64,000 nt of DNA from an uncultured Bacilli bacterium (GCA_944358305.1 CALVQK010000007.1:1-64000), one strand, 5' to 3'. Shown: positions 50,450-58,886, numbered from the stretch's first letter. A program made the numbers and translations. The notes: a model not told the origin generated them from the letters alone.

Positions 50450-51307
50450 TTATAATTTTCTTAATCTATAGGAATGTCCTTCTCTTGTTTCAAAATTATT
50501 TGACTCACCGTTTATCATTGCTAAATTTTCTTGTTTTACTTTAAGAATCTTTTTCATAGTTTCTAATTCTTCTTTAGTTATAGGTCTAAATAAAGGTACA
50601 TATTCTTCTAATTTATCTCTTATATATGTTTTGATAAATAAATTACCTATACTTTTAAAGTTATTACCCCAACATAATGATAAAACAATATAGTATATAG
50701 AATTCCAAATATTTTCACCTGATGTTTCTAATCTTGTAATAGTTTCATCTAAAGATTCATAATGATTTACAACAATTGTTGCATCTTTGTCATAAATACT
50801 ATCTTCAGGATTTAAAGTATTTTTCTTTATAGTCTTTATATTTGTTATAACTAAAGCTTGATCTATTTCTTCTTTTGACATAGACATAATTTTTTCTGTA
50901 TCAGATAAATCTAATTCATCATTTAATCTATATGAAGTAACTGTTCTTTCATATAGACCTTTATCATTTTTAATCCAACCTGTTGAATATTCAATTAGCT
51001 CATCTTCATAACTAAAATCATAAGAGATATGTTCAATATGGATACCAGAAGAAGTATCTATCATTTCAATTTCAGCTGGTTCTTCGATTTCATCTATACG
51101 AAATGGAGCATCTCCAGAAGCTGTTTTTGCCCAGCCAATAATTATAGTAGCGGCAATAAAAGGAAGAGCATAATCTAAAGCTATACCACTTTTTAATAGT
51201 GATTTAACTAGTAAATTACGGATATTATAAAATTTTCTATATTGTATTTTATTTTGTAATTTATTGGCGTCTTTGGTAAGTTTACTTACTAATTCATTGT
51301 TATTCAT
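50450..51307 (-). CDS. Island membrane protein B (paralog of A)
   Basis: 285 residues. Short basic cytosolic N-terminus, first membrane helix (about 40-62), an extracytoplasmic acidic domain of about 125 residues, a second membrane helix (about 198-220), and a charged cytosolic C-terminus. NIRNL and then LPFIAATIIIGWAKTASGDAPFRIDEI parallel the same region of the protein encoded just upstream. The family is unknown. It overlaps the upstream gene by 8 nt. GGGGG precedes the ATG at 51307. Confidence 0.68.
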   Translation of the reverse strand: MNNNELVSKLTKDANKLQNKIQYRKFYNIRNLLVKSLLKSGIALDYALPFIAATIIIGWAKTASGDAPFRIDEIEEPAEIEMIDTSSGIHIEHISYDFSYEDELIEYSTGWIKNDKGLYERTVTSYRLNDELDLSDTEKIMSMSKEEIDQALVITNIKTIKKNTLNPEDSIYDKDATIVVNHYESLDETITRLETSGENIWNSIYYIVLSLCWGNNFKSIGNLFIKTYIRDKLEEYVPLFRPITKEELETMKKILKVKQENLAMINGESNNFETREGHSYRLRKL

Positions 51308-52184
51308 TAACATTACCCCCTTTTTTTCTTAAAAGGGATAATATTTTTTCATTTGTTTCTTCTAATTCTTGTTTAAGTGGTTCTATTGCGTAAATTTTAT
51401 AAGCATAGTATTCATTAGTTTGTCTTAACTCATAACGAAAATCAAAATCTCTAAAATGGGCAATTGCTCCACCAATTCCTAAACTTAGAACTAGTTCAAT
51501 AATAGTTATTACTATATTTTTTAAAGCTGTTTCATCATATTTTAAAACATCTTCTTTATTAAACATGTGAAGACTAGCTTCCATAAAGTAACCGTTTTTC
51601 TCTTCAGGATTAATTTCATTTACTATTTGTTTTTCTTCTTGATAATCTTTTAAGTTTAGAGAAATATAATTATAATCTTCATCTAAAACAGCATTATATA
51701 AATCTAAGGTTGTTGTATCTTCAAGATTATATTCTCTTTTATATCTTATATATTGTTCATCTTGTTCTTCCCATGGTGTATAGATGACTAAACTATTATC
51801 TGGTAGTAATTCATCAAATAGTTGGTCTGTTCTATATTCTTCATCCATAGTTATATTGCCTTCTGTTTGAAAGTCTAAATTATAAACTTTATATTTAGTT
51901 ATTTCATCAGAATGAAAAGGAAAACCGCCGCCAAATAATTTAAATAAACCAATAGTAATTCCCGTTGATATGACAAAAGGTGCTGCAAAATTACAGGCAT
52001 TAGCAAAAACTTTTAAATTTCTTATATTAAATTGTTTAAAGTTCTCTTTTTTTTGCTCGGATATTTTATTTTCTAGCTCTAAAACTTTTAATTTTAACTC
52101 TTCTAGTTCCTTAATTTTTGTTTTACGAATTTCTTCTCTTTTTTGTGCAAGTATTTTTTGTTTTCTTGTTTTTCTATTACTCAT
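51300..52184 (-). CDS. Island membrane protein A
   Basis: 294 residues. A basic coiled-coil N-terminus (about 1-50, KIKELEELKLKVLELENKI), the first membrane helix (about 66-86), an outer domain rich in Asp, Glu and Tyr, a second helix (about 222-242), and a cytosolic helical end. NIRNL, then APFVISTGITIGLFKLFGGGFPFHSDEI is shared in outline with protein B. The family is unknown. It is the first gene of the operon; its own promoter and leader motif lie upstream. GGGGGA precedes the ATG. Confidence 0.68.
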   Translation of the reverse strand: MSNRKTRKQKILAQKREEIRKTKIKELEELKLKVLELENKISEQKKENFKQFNIRNLKVFANACNFAAPFVISTGITIGLFKLFGGGFPFHSDEITKYKVYNLDFQTEGNITMDEEYRTDQLFDELLPDNSLVIYTPWEEQDEQYIRYKREYNLEDTTTLDLYNAVLDEDYNYISLNLKDYQEEKQIVNEINPEEKNGYFMEASLHMFNKEDVLKYDETALKNIVITIIELVLSLGIGGAIAHFRDFDFRYELRQTNEYYAYKIYAIEPLKQELEETNEKILSLLRKKGGNVNE

Positions 52185-52203
52185 TTCTAATCCCCCTATT
52201 ATT

Positions 52204-52224
52204 CTCAAAGTACATTACTTTAGG
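52204..52224 (-). promoter_or_regulatory. Leader motif copy 3
   Basis: Minus-strand CCTAAAGTAATGTACTTTGAG in the leader of the four-gene operon. The core AAAGTAATGTACTTT is repeated in the plus-strand hairpin at 52382-52402. Confidence 0.7.
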
Positions 52225-52247
52225 ATTTCCCCCTTTGAATGCCCTAT

Positions 52248-52276
52248 ATATTACTATATTTTTCGTGCAAAGTCAA
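52248..52276 (-). promoter_or_regulatory. Promoter of the island operon
   Basis: Minus-strand TTGACT (52271-52276), a 17-nt spacer and TAATAT (52248-52253). The transcript would start near GGGCATTC and include leader motif 3. Confidence 0.7.
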
Positions 52277-52330
52277 GTTTAAAGTTTACTTTTAGTTTAA
52301 TTTCTTCAGAATGCCTTTTAATATAAAGAT

Positions 52331-52407
52331 GTGGTCAAGAGGCATAAATAACATGAAAGTACCCATACTTTTTTCCCTTTTCTAAAAGTAATGTACTTTA
52401 GGATATA
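52331..52407 (+). other. Third hairpin element, promoter less clear
   Basis: It starts with GTGGTCAA as in elements 1 and 2 (48182, 48855) and contains the hairpin CTAAAAGT, loop AATGT, ACTTTAGG (52382-52402) followed by an A/T-rich run. No consensus TTGACA-17-TAGAAT is seen here, so the small RNA is uncertain. Confidence 0.45.
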
Positions 52408-52412
52408 AAAAA

Positions 52413-52445
52413 ATAACCATTGATGGAATTAATGCCATCAATGGT
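52413..52445. terminator. Terminator of the integrase gene
   Basis: AACCATTGATGG and CCATCAATGGTT form a perfect stem with an 8-nt loop and T/A-rich ends on both strands. Confidence 0.85.
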
Positions 52446-52449
52446 TTTA

Positions 52450-53532
52450 TTAATATAAAGGTTTTAATTGATTCATCATTATGACTTTATTTTCATAATT
52501 AGGATGAACATATCTTTCTAATGTAATTTTCACACTAGAATGTCCTAATATTTCACTAAGTGTTTTAGAATCACAGCCATTTTCTATACATCTAGTGGCA
52601 AAAGTATGTCTTAAAGCATGAAAATTATAAAACGCTAAATCTAATTTTTTCATAGTTTTTTTATATTTATTAAAATAAGTTCTTGTTTCTATAAATTTTT
52701 CTGTACCAGTTATTAGAAAGATATTAGGCGTTATATTAACGTTTAATTTTTCTATTAATGGAATTAGGAAATCAGGTATTGGTATTTCTCTAATTGAAGC
52801 AGAAGATTTAGGTTCATCAATAATAATAATTGTTTTCTTTTTAGAAGTTTCATCCGGATTTTTTATTCTAATTATAGTTTGTCTAACATATATTTTTTTA
52901 TTTTGTAAATCAATATTTTTCCATTGAAGAGCACATAACTCTCCTATTCTTAGGCCTGTATAAAGACAAAAATAAATGCCAAAAGACATTGTATTTAAAT
53001 TACTTAATAATTCTCCTTCTAACTTTATTTGCTCATCTTTCTTTAATATTTGTATTTCACTTTTAGGTATTTTAGGCATTGGAATCTTTAAATTAATATT
53101 TCCAGTTTTTAAAATTTGTTGAAGAATTATTAGTATATCTTTAACACTTTTCGCTGCTAAACCTTCATTAAGTAAATCCGAAGTAAATTTATTTATAAGT
53201 TCTATTGATATTGCTTTTTTCTTAACTTTGGCAAAGTTAGGAATTATTCTTGATTTAAGAATATATTGATAGTTTGAATATGTTGACTTTTTATTTTTTA
53301 TTTTAGAGTTATGCATCCAAGAGTTAATATCATAACCAATATAACTCTTATCAAATATTAATAAGTCATTATTTTTAAATAAATATTCAATTTTATTTTT
53401 ATAATTTTTAACTACTTCTTCTTTACTGTTGCCATAAACAGATTTATAATTGGCCGAGCCATCTTCTTTATAGCCATAATGATACCTTATTTCAAACCTT
53501 CCATCTTTTCTTAAATAGATATTTTCTTTCAT
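52450..53532 (-). CDS. Tyrosine recombinase/integrase
   Basis: 360 residues. N-terminal arm-binding-like region, core-binding SAM-like domain (about 60-155) and catalytic domain. Catalytic residues: Arg195 (TGLRIGEL), Lys242 region, His305/Arg308 (FHALRHTF), His331 (GHSS) and Tyr341 (ERYVHP), all present. It resembles Tn916/phage-type integrases. It heads the accessory island and presumably mediates its insertion and excision. No attachment-site repeat could be identified by eye. GAAAGGAG precedes the ATG at 53532. Confidence 0.93.
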   Translation of the reverse strand: MKENIYLRKDGRFEIRYHYGYKEDGSANYKSVYGNSKEEVVKNYKNKIEYLFKNNDLLIFDKSYIGYDINSWMHNSKIKNKKSTYSNYQYILKSRIIPNFAKVKKKAISIELINKFTSDLLNEGLAAKSVKDILIILQQILKTGNINLKIPMPKIPKSEIQILKKDEQIKLEGELLSNLNTMSFGIYFCLYTGLRIGELCALQWKNIDLQNKKIYVRQTIIRIKNPDETSKKKTIIIIDEPKSSASIREIPIPDFLIPLIEKLNVNITPNIFLITGTEKFIETRTYFNKYKKTMKKLDLAFYNFHALRHTFATRCIENGCDSKTLSEILGHSSVKITLERYVHPNYENKVIMMNQLKPLY

Positions 53533-53603
53533 ATAAATTCTCCTTTCACCTATATAATACATTTACTTAAATAATGTTAAAGTGAAAAGAAATTATAGAT
53601 TAT

Positions 53604-53632
53604 AAAAAAGCCATCTAAGATGACTTTTAAAT
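53604..53632 (-). terminator. Terminator of serS
   Basis: AAAAGTCATCT and AGATGGCTTTTTT pair on the minus strand with a 1-nt loop and a T-run. Confidence 0.8.
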
Positions 53633-53636
53633 ATAT

Positions 53637-54926
53637 TTATTTATTTTTAGGAGTAATTACTTCTAAACCTCCCATATATGGTCTTAATGCTTCTGGTACT
53701 GTTACACTTCCGTCTTCATTATAGTTATTTTCAATTACAGCAATTAGGCCACGTGGTGATGCTACTACAGTGTTGTTTAGTGTATGAACAAAGTATGTAC
53801 CATTTTCTCCCTTAGTTCTAATTCCTAAACGTCTTGCTTGAGCATCTCCTAAAGTTGAACAACTACCTACTTCAAAGTATTTTTGTTGTCTTGGACTCCA
53901 AGCTTCAACATCACATGATTTTACTTTTAGATCGGCAAGATCACCACTACAACATTCTAATTGTCTAACAGGGACATTCATATTTCTAAATACTTCAACA
54001 GTGTAACGCCACATCTTTTCATACCAGTCCATAGAGTCTTCTGGTTTACAGATAACAATCATTTCTTCTTTTTCAAATTGATGAACGCGATAAAGTCCTC
54101 TTTCTTCTAGGCCATGAGAACCTCCTTCTTTTCTAAAACATGGTGAATATGAAGTTAGTGTTAAAGGTAAGTCTTCTTCTTTAATAATTTGTCCTTTATA
54201 TCTACCTATCATAGAATGTTCACTAGTACCAATTAGATATAAATCTTCTCCTTCTATTTTATACATCATCGCTTCCATTTCAGGGAAAGACATAACTCCT
54301 GTTACAACATCACTATGAATCATAAAAGGTGGAACACAATAAGTAAAGCCTTTATCTATCATATAATCTCTGGCATAGGCAATCATTGCTTCATGAAGTC
54401 TTGCAATATCACCTGTTAAAAAGTAAAATCCTTCACCAGATGTTCTTCCTGCAGATTCTTTATCCATACCATTAAGTCTTGTTATAATATCAGCATGATA
54501 TGGTATTTCAAACTCAGGTTTATAGGCATCTCCAAAACGTTCTACTTCTACATTTTCACTATCATCTTTACCTATAGGAACACTCTCATCCATAATATTA
54601 GGAATTACCATCATTTTACTTCTTAACTCATCATTAAGAGCTTTCTCATCATTTTCAATAGTTACCAATTTTTCATTGATCTTTTTTACTTCTTCTTTCT
54701 TTTTATTAGCTTCATCTATCTTTTTATCTTTCATTAAAAGACCAATAGAACTACTCTCTTCATTACGTTTTTTACGTAATTCATCGCCTTCTTGTTTTAA
54801 ATTTCTGATCTTTTCATCTAGTTCTACTACTTCATCTACTAGAGGTAGTTTTTCATCTTGAAATTTCTTTTTAATATTTTCTTTAACTAATTCCTTATTT
54901 TCTCTTACAAATTTAATATCTAACAT
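53637..54926 (-). CDS. serS: Seryl-tRNA synthetase
   Basis: 429 residues. N-terminal tRNA-binding coiled coil (about 30-105), then the class II catalytic core: motif 2 SPCFRKEGGSHGLEERGLYRVHQFEKEE and motif 3 NNTVVASPRGLIAVIENN, with LIGTSEHSM binding serine. It charges tRNA-Ser. The start MLDIKFVREN is the family start and has GGGAGGA before it. Expression is controlled by a T-box in the leader. Confidence 0.97.
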   Translation of the reverse strand: MLDIKFVRENKELVKENIKKKFQDEKLPLVDEVVELDEKIRNLKQEGDELRKKRNEESSSIGLLMKDKKIDEANKKKEEVKKINEKLVTIENDEKALNDELRSKMMVIPNIMDESVPIGKDDSENVEVERFGDAYKPEFEIPYHADIITRLNGMDKESAGRTSGEGFYFLTGDIARLHEAMIAYARDYMIDKGFTYCVPPFMIHSDVVTGVMSFPEMEAMMYKIEGEDLYLIGTSEHSMIGRYKGQIIKEEDLPLTLTSYSPCFRKEGGSHGLEERGLYRVHQFEKEEMIVICKPEDSMDWYEKMWRYTVEVFRNMNVPVRQLECCSGDLADLKVKSCDVEAWSPRQQKYFEVGSCSTLGDAQARRLGIRTKGENGTYFVHTLNNTVVASPRGLIAVIENNYNEDGSVTVPEALRPYMGGLEVITPKNK

Positions 54927-55147
54927 AATTCCTCCCTTTCTAGCCGATAAAACAAAAAAAGAATGGCTTTTAAGGAGCTTTACAATAAAGTAAAGCGGTG
55001 CCATCCTTATTATACTTAATTTAGATAACGGTAATGCCCGGATATAAAATCATCTAAAGAGGAGATAGTTAAGATTTTATTACTGTTCTCACCAACCACA
55101 GTATCTCTTAAATAAAATTTCTTAACATTGTCTCTTGTCATCGACTT
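54927..55147 (-). promoter_or_regulatory. T-box leader of serS
   Basis: The T-box sequence AAGGATGGCACCGC is at 54995-55008 on the minus strand. The terminator is GGATGGC...GCCATTC plus seven T (about 54953-55006). Stem I lies in the upstream ~130 nt. Uncharged tRNA-Ser should favour the antiterminator. The specifier codon could not be fixed by eye. Confidence 0.9.
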
Positions 55148-55153
55148 GATTTT

Positions 55154-55182
55154 ATTATAAGCATTATTTTTATTTTTTACAA
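55154..55182 (-). promoter_or_regulatory. serS promoter
   Basis: Minus-strand TTGTAA (55177-55182), a 17-nt spacer and TATAAT (55154-55159), just upstream of the T-box leader. Confidence 0.7.
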
Positions 55183-55189
55183 GTATTTT

Positions 55190-55450
55190 TTACTTTGTTT
55201 CGATTATTAATTTGATTGCTGTTCTTTCTTCTCCATCAATTGCTATATCAGTGAAAGCTGGGATGCATACAATATTTTTACCTGCTGGGGCAAGAAAACC
55301 TCTTGCTATTGCTACGGCTTTAATTGCTTGATTTAAAGCCCCTGCTCCTACTGCTTGTATTTCTACACTGCCACTTGCTCTAAAAACATTGGCTAATGCC
55401 CCTGCTACTGAGTTAGGGTTTGATTTTGATGAAACTTTTAGTGTTTCCAT
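55190..55450 (-). CDS. spoVS: Stage V sporulation protein S
   Basis: 86 residues, the family's usual length. LKVSSKSNPNSVAGALANVFR and IQAVGAGALNQAIKAVAIARGFLAP are diagnostic. SpoVS is an Alba-like small protein needed for late sporulation in B. subtilis. It is single-copy and stands alone here, 40 nt upstream of the serS promoter. AAAGGATGA precedes the ATG. Confidence 0.95.
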   Translation of the reverse strand: METLKVSSKSNPNSVAGALANVFRASGSVEIQAVGAGALNQAIKAVAIARGFLAPAGKNIVCIPAFTDIAIDGEERTAIKLIIETK

Positions 55451-55530
55451 AATTTTATCATCCTTTCTTGTTCTAACTTATTGTATGAGCAAGTCTTAAA
55501 AGAAAGAACAAAAAAAGAGTAAAATTACTC

Positions 55531-56544
55531 TTAGAATAAACTTTCTACTTCTACTTCTTTTTTAGGCCCAACATTTGGCACAATTGTTTCTTTTTCTACT
55601 TTAGGCTCTTCAGAAGAAACAGTTGGGATAACTGGTTCTGCTGCTGGGTTATTTTCAACTGTAGGAGTAACTATATTTTCAACTTCAGGAGTCTTTGGTG
55701 TTTCTACAGTCGGTGTGATAGTAGGAATTGCTGAAGTTTCTTCTTCTACATGTCTATTAGCAATTGGAATACTTTGAGTATTCTCTAATGGATTAGCTCC
55801 ACCATATATAGGACGATGTTGTTCTCCTGCTACTTCAATCTTAGGAATTACAGGACTAACTCCACCATAAATTGGTTTAGATTCTTCCTCTACTACTTTA
55901 GGTTCTTCATTTACGATTGTAATAGCAGGAGAATCTGCTACCTCTGTTGGAGTACTATTATCAACAACATTAACAGGATTATCAGTAGGAACATTTATAT
56001 TCTCTACCTTTGGCTCTTCACTTACTATTTGTACAGGTTCTACAGCAGCAACAGCTGAATCTGCTACAGGTGTTACATTAACTACTGGGGCAACGCTTTC
56101 TACAGGTTGAACCTCAGGCATAGCAGGTATATCAGTAGGGATATTAGCTGGCTCTATAGGATTAACAGGTGTTGTTTCTACAACAGCTTCACTTGGTTCT
56201 ACTACTTGTGTAGTAGGAGTACTCTCTACAACAGGAGCTTCTACGCTTTGAACTTCAGGTGCTACTGAAATTGCCTCATTTGCAACAACAGCTGGATTAG
56301 GATCCATATTATTAACAGGTGCTGCAACCTCAGGGGTTGTATTTACAGCATTAACACTATTTTCAACTGTAGGAGTCTCACTTACTATAGGCTCAACGCT
56401 CTCTTCCTTTTTATTTTTCTTTCCTTTTTTACTTCCTGTTGCAATAAAGATAATTAGTGCAATTAAAAGTAATAAAACGCCTCCAGTAATTAACATTCCT
56501 GGAATTGTTGTGAAAAAACTTAAATTAAAATCGGCTAGTATCAT
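55531..56544 (-). CDS. Membrane-anchored Pro/Val/Glu-rich protein
   Basis: 337 residues. One membrane helix (about 12-35, IPGMLITGGVLLLLIALIIFIATG), a Lys-rich stop-transfer, then a long disordered region of Pro, Val, Glu, Thr and Asn. Two similar short motifs occur: SKPIYGGVSPVIPKIE and HRPIYGGANPLEN, perhaps binding sites. No enzyme domain. Orientation after the helix is probably cytosolic (positive-inside rule). The function is unknown. GGGAG precedes the ATG. Confidence 0.7.
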   Translation of the reverse strand: MILADFNLSFFTTIPGMLITGGVLLLLIALIIFIATGSKKGKKNKKEESVEPIVSETPTVENSVNAVNTTPEVAAPVNNMDPNPAVVANEAISVAPEVQSVEAPVVESTPTTQVVEPSEAVVETTPVNPIEPANIPTDIPAMPEVQPVESVAPVVNVTPVADSAVAAVEPVQIVSEEPKVENINVPTDNPVNVVDNSTPTEVADSPAITIVNEEPKVVEEESKPIYGGVSPVIPKIEVAGEQHRPIYGGANPLENTQSIPIANRHVEEETSAIPTITPTVETPKTPEVENIVTPTVENNPAAEPVIPTVSSEEPKVEKETIVPNVGPKKEVEVESLF

Positions 56545-56608
56545 ATAACTTCCATCTCCCTTATCTTATACTACTTAAATCATAGCAAAAAAAGGGGTAA
56601 AAAGCAAA

Positions 56609-56641
56609 TCTTTTTTACAACGTTAGACAAATGTTGTAAAA
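56609..56641 (-). terminator. Terminator of the tRNA deacylase gene
   Basis: TTTTTACAAC and GTTGTAAAAAA pair across an 11-nt loop on the minus strand. Confidence 0.6.
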
Positions 56642-56652
56642 ATGCCTTGATT

Positions 56653-57231
56653 CTATGCGGTTAAAACATTTGTTTTTTCGTGTAAAGTTTCTCTTTCTGG
56701 AATTTCTCCTACTAAATAATCTCTATTACAAAAGTCTAAAAATTTACGAATTTCTTTTTCTTTTAAAAATATACTCATACCATTGTATAAAGGATGAAAT
56801 GCCAATAATTCACTATCAAATAAATCTTGATCTAAAACGACATTTACTTTTTTATCTTGATCAAATATTAAGTTAAAAATTGACACATTTCCTGGGGTTG
56901 TTTGTAATAAATCTTGCATTTTTTCGCTACTTGCAAACTCTAATTTACTAGTTCCTAATCTTTCTTTTAATTCTTTTAAATCAACTTGTTTTTCCATTGG
57001 AACTATTACTAAGAAGGTTCTCTTCTCTCCTTTTCTTTCTTTTAAAAATAAGTTTTTACAGATACAATAGTCATCACCAATAAAATATTTATAGCGATCA
57101 TAGTAATTAGCAGACTCATCGCATCCTAATACTTCTTTATGTTTAATACAATAATCATAGTGAATATCGTGTTCTTCTAAATATTCACAAAAAGATCTTC
57201 CTACAATAATTTTTCTTTTTCTCTCATCCAT
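56653..57231 (-). CDS. YbaK/ProX-type aminoacyl-tRNA deacylase
   Basis: 192 residues. The C-terminal half has the ProX/PrdX pattern: TTPGNVSIFNLIFDQDKKVNVVLDQDLFD and LAFHPLYNGMSIFLKEKEIRKFL. These proteins hydrolyse mischarged tRNA (for example Ala-tRNA-Pro). The conserved lysine is plausibly in VIVPMEKQVDLKEL. A T-box riboswitch directly upstream shows that the gene responds to a tRNA. AGAAAGG precedes the ATG. Confidence 0.8.
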   Translation of the reverse strand: MDERKRKIIVGRSFCEYLEEHDIHYDYCIKHKEVLGCDESANYYDRYKYFIGDDYCICKNLFLKERKGEKRTFLVIVPMEKQVDLKELKERLGTSKLEFASSEKMQDLLQTTPGNVSIFNLIFDQDKKVNVVLDQDLFDSELLAFHPLYNGMSIFLKEKEIRKFLDFCNRDYLVGEIPERETLHEKTNVLTA

Positions 57232-57263
57232 AATAAATCAATACCTTTCTTTCTTAGAATAAT

Positions 57264-57545
57264 AAAAGACTAGTTACATTCCCCAAAACTTTGGGACGAA
57301 ACTAGTCTTTAACCTTCCGCGGTACCACCCAATTTATCATAGATATTATGATCACTTTTATAGGTTCCATCAAACCCTGTACTTGATAACGGCATACTTC
57401 CCGGCTTAGTCTACTTGAATAAATTCTTTCGGTAAGCAACTCTGAAGTGTTCTTTCTATAAACTTTATTTCTCTAGCTCCCACCATCCTAGATTCGCTTT
57501 AAATAAATGTTTATATACTTTTCTTCTTCACTGTTTTTATCATAA
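57264..57545 (-). promoter_or_regulatory. T-box leader of the tRNA deacylase gene
   Basis: The T-box GGGTGGTACCGCGG is at 57317-57330 on the minus strand. The terminator stem is AAGACTAGTT/AACTAGTCTT plus T-run (57264-57312). Stem I contains AGGATGGTGGGAGCTAG near 57480. The rest of the gene-free stretch to 57616 is AT-rich and carries TATAAT about 57570, the likely promoter. The specifier, probably for proline, was not determined. Confidence 0.9.
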
Positions 57546-57616
57546 TATTTTATATTTCATTATATGCACTTCTTTTTAAGAAGATACTAGGATGTTATCA
57601 CTAAATTATTAATTTG

Positions 57617-58210
57617 TCAATGTTTATTAGATTTTTTTATTAACAGATATTTATCATATACATCATACCAACTATAAGCTCTATAGATGTTTCTTCCTTT
57701 ACAAGATATATTATGTTCAGCATGAAAGCAAATAACTGGAAGTGATTTAGCAATAGCATTTATATTTTCTTTTTTATCATCAATCATTATATCAATATTA
57801 TTCTCAAGACAAGTTTTTAATTTGTCAGCTGATTTTAATATCAATTTATCATAAACAATATCATTTTTCTTTAACCAAAGTTTTACAATGTCTTCCATAT
57901 CATTGTTAGGATTAGCATAGCTTTCAGAACATCTAGCAGTAATTATATAAATTTTATTGCCTTCAGATTTTAGTTTCTTAATAATTTCTTTAGCAAAGGG
58001 TCTTGCCTTTTCTTTTGTAGCATAATCATGAACAAGAGCAAGCCAACACTCTTTATCATCTTCTTTACTTACATTATACATATCTTCTAATGACCAAGCT
58101 ACTTTAATATCTATTTTTTTATATTTTTCATAAAAGTATTTACTACCATAATCTAAGATATATCTTGTTATATCAGTAAGTACGCCATCTATATCTATTC
58201 CTATATTCAT
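57617..58210 (-). CDS. HAD-family 5' nucleotidase-like protein
   Basis: 197 residues. The first motif is IGIDIDGVLTDI (Asp6, Asp8), the second is IYIITARCSES, and the third is IDIMIDDKKENI. This resembles the 5'(3')-deoxyribonucleotidase (NT5C)/YorS-like subset of the HAD superfamily. It dephosphorylates an undetermined nucleotide or metabolite. It ends a unit that begins upstream with the phosphatase, methyltransferase and pseudouridine synthase genes. Confidence 0.8.
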   Translation of the reverse strand: MNIGIDIDGVLTDITRYILDYGSKYFYEKYKKIDIKVAWSLEDMYNVSKEDDKECWLALVHDYATKEKARPFAKEIIKKLKSEGNKIYIITARCSESYANPNNDMEDIVKLWLKKNDIVYDKLILKSADKLKTCLENNIDIMIDDKKENINAIAKSLPVICFHAEHNISCKGRNIYRAYSWYDVYDKYLLIKKSNKH

Positions 58211-58223
58211 GTTACCACAGTCC

Positions 58224-58886
58224 TTATTTAATATTATTTATAACTTCTTTATATTTAGAAAAATAGCCATCTATTGGCAAAGAAGTAAACTCTAGTTTTT
58301 CTTTAGTAGTAGGATGTGTGAATGCTAATTTATAAGCGTATAAAGCGATAGGAAAGGTGCCTTTTTTACCATACTTATCATCCCCTAATAAAGGATGATT
58401 ACGAGAAGCAAACTGAACTCTTATTTGGTGATGGCGTCCTGTTTCTAAATTTATTTTAAGAAGTGTAGTATTATCTTTACTAGCAAGAACTTTAAAAGTA
58501 AGACTAGCAAGTTTACCATTATCTTTAGTTCCTATAAAACTACGATATTCTTCTCTTTTTAAATAATCAAGATACTTGCCATCATCTTTAATAATACCAT
58601 TACAAACAGCTAAATAGCTTTTAGAAAACTCTTTATTTCTAATTTGTTCTGATAGTCTACTAGCAGCTTTAGAAGTTTTAGCAAAGACCATTACTCCTCC
58701 TACATTTTTATCAAGGCGATGAACTAGTCCTAAATAGACATTACCAGGTTTATGATATTTTTCTTTTAAATATTGTTTCAAAATAGTTAACATGTCAGGA
58801 GTATTAGTACCATCACTTTGGCTTAATATTCCTACTTTTTTCTCTACTACTAATAAATGATTATCTTCATATAAAATATTAATCAT
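58224..58886 (-). CDS. RluD-family RNA pseudouridine synthase
   Basis: 220 residues. Catalytic block GLVHRLDKNVGGVMVFAKTSKAA, with the Asp nucleophile in HRLD, preceded by ILYEDNHLLVVEKKVGILSQ, and LETGRHHQIRVQFASRNHPLLGDDKYG further on. There is no S4 domain. It isomerises uridine in rRNA or tRNA; the site is unknown. The ATG at 58886 overlaps the stop of the methyltransferase gene by 8 nt, so they are coupled. Confidence 0.93.
   Translation of the reverse strand: MINILYEDNHLLVVEKKVGILSQSDGTNTPDMLTILKQYLKEKYHKPGNVYLGLVHRLDKNVGGVMVFAKTSKAASRLSEQIRNKEFSKSYLAVCNGIIKDDGKYLDYLKREEYRSFIGTKDNGKLASLTFKVLASKDNTTLLKINLETGRHHQIRVQFASRNHPLLGDDKYGKKGTFPIALYAYKLAFTHPTTKEKLEFTSLPIDGYFSKYKEVINNIK

Noticed and set aside
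46736-53640. Direct repeats that could be attL/attR of the island
   Set aside because: The ends near 46.8 kb and 53.6 kb are AT-rich and share only short T/A runs; no repeat long enough to be meaningful was found by eye.
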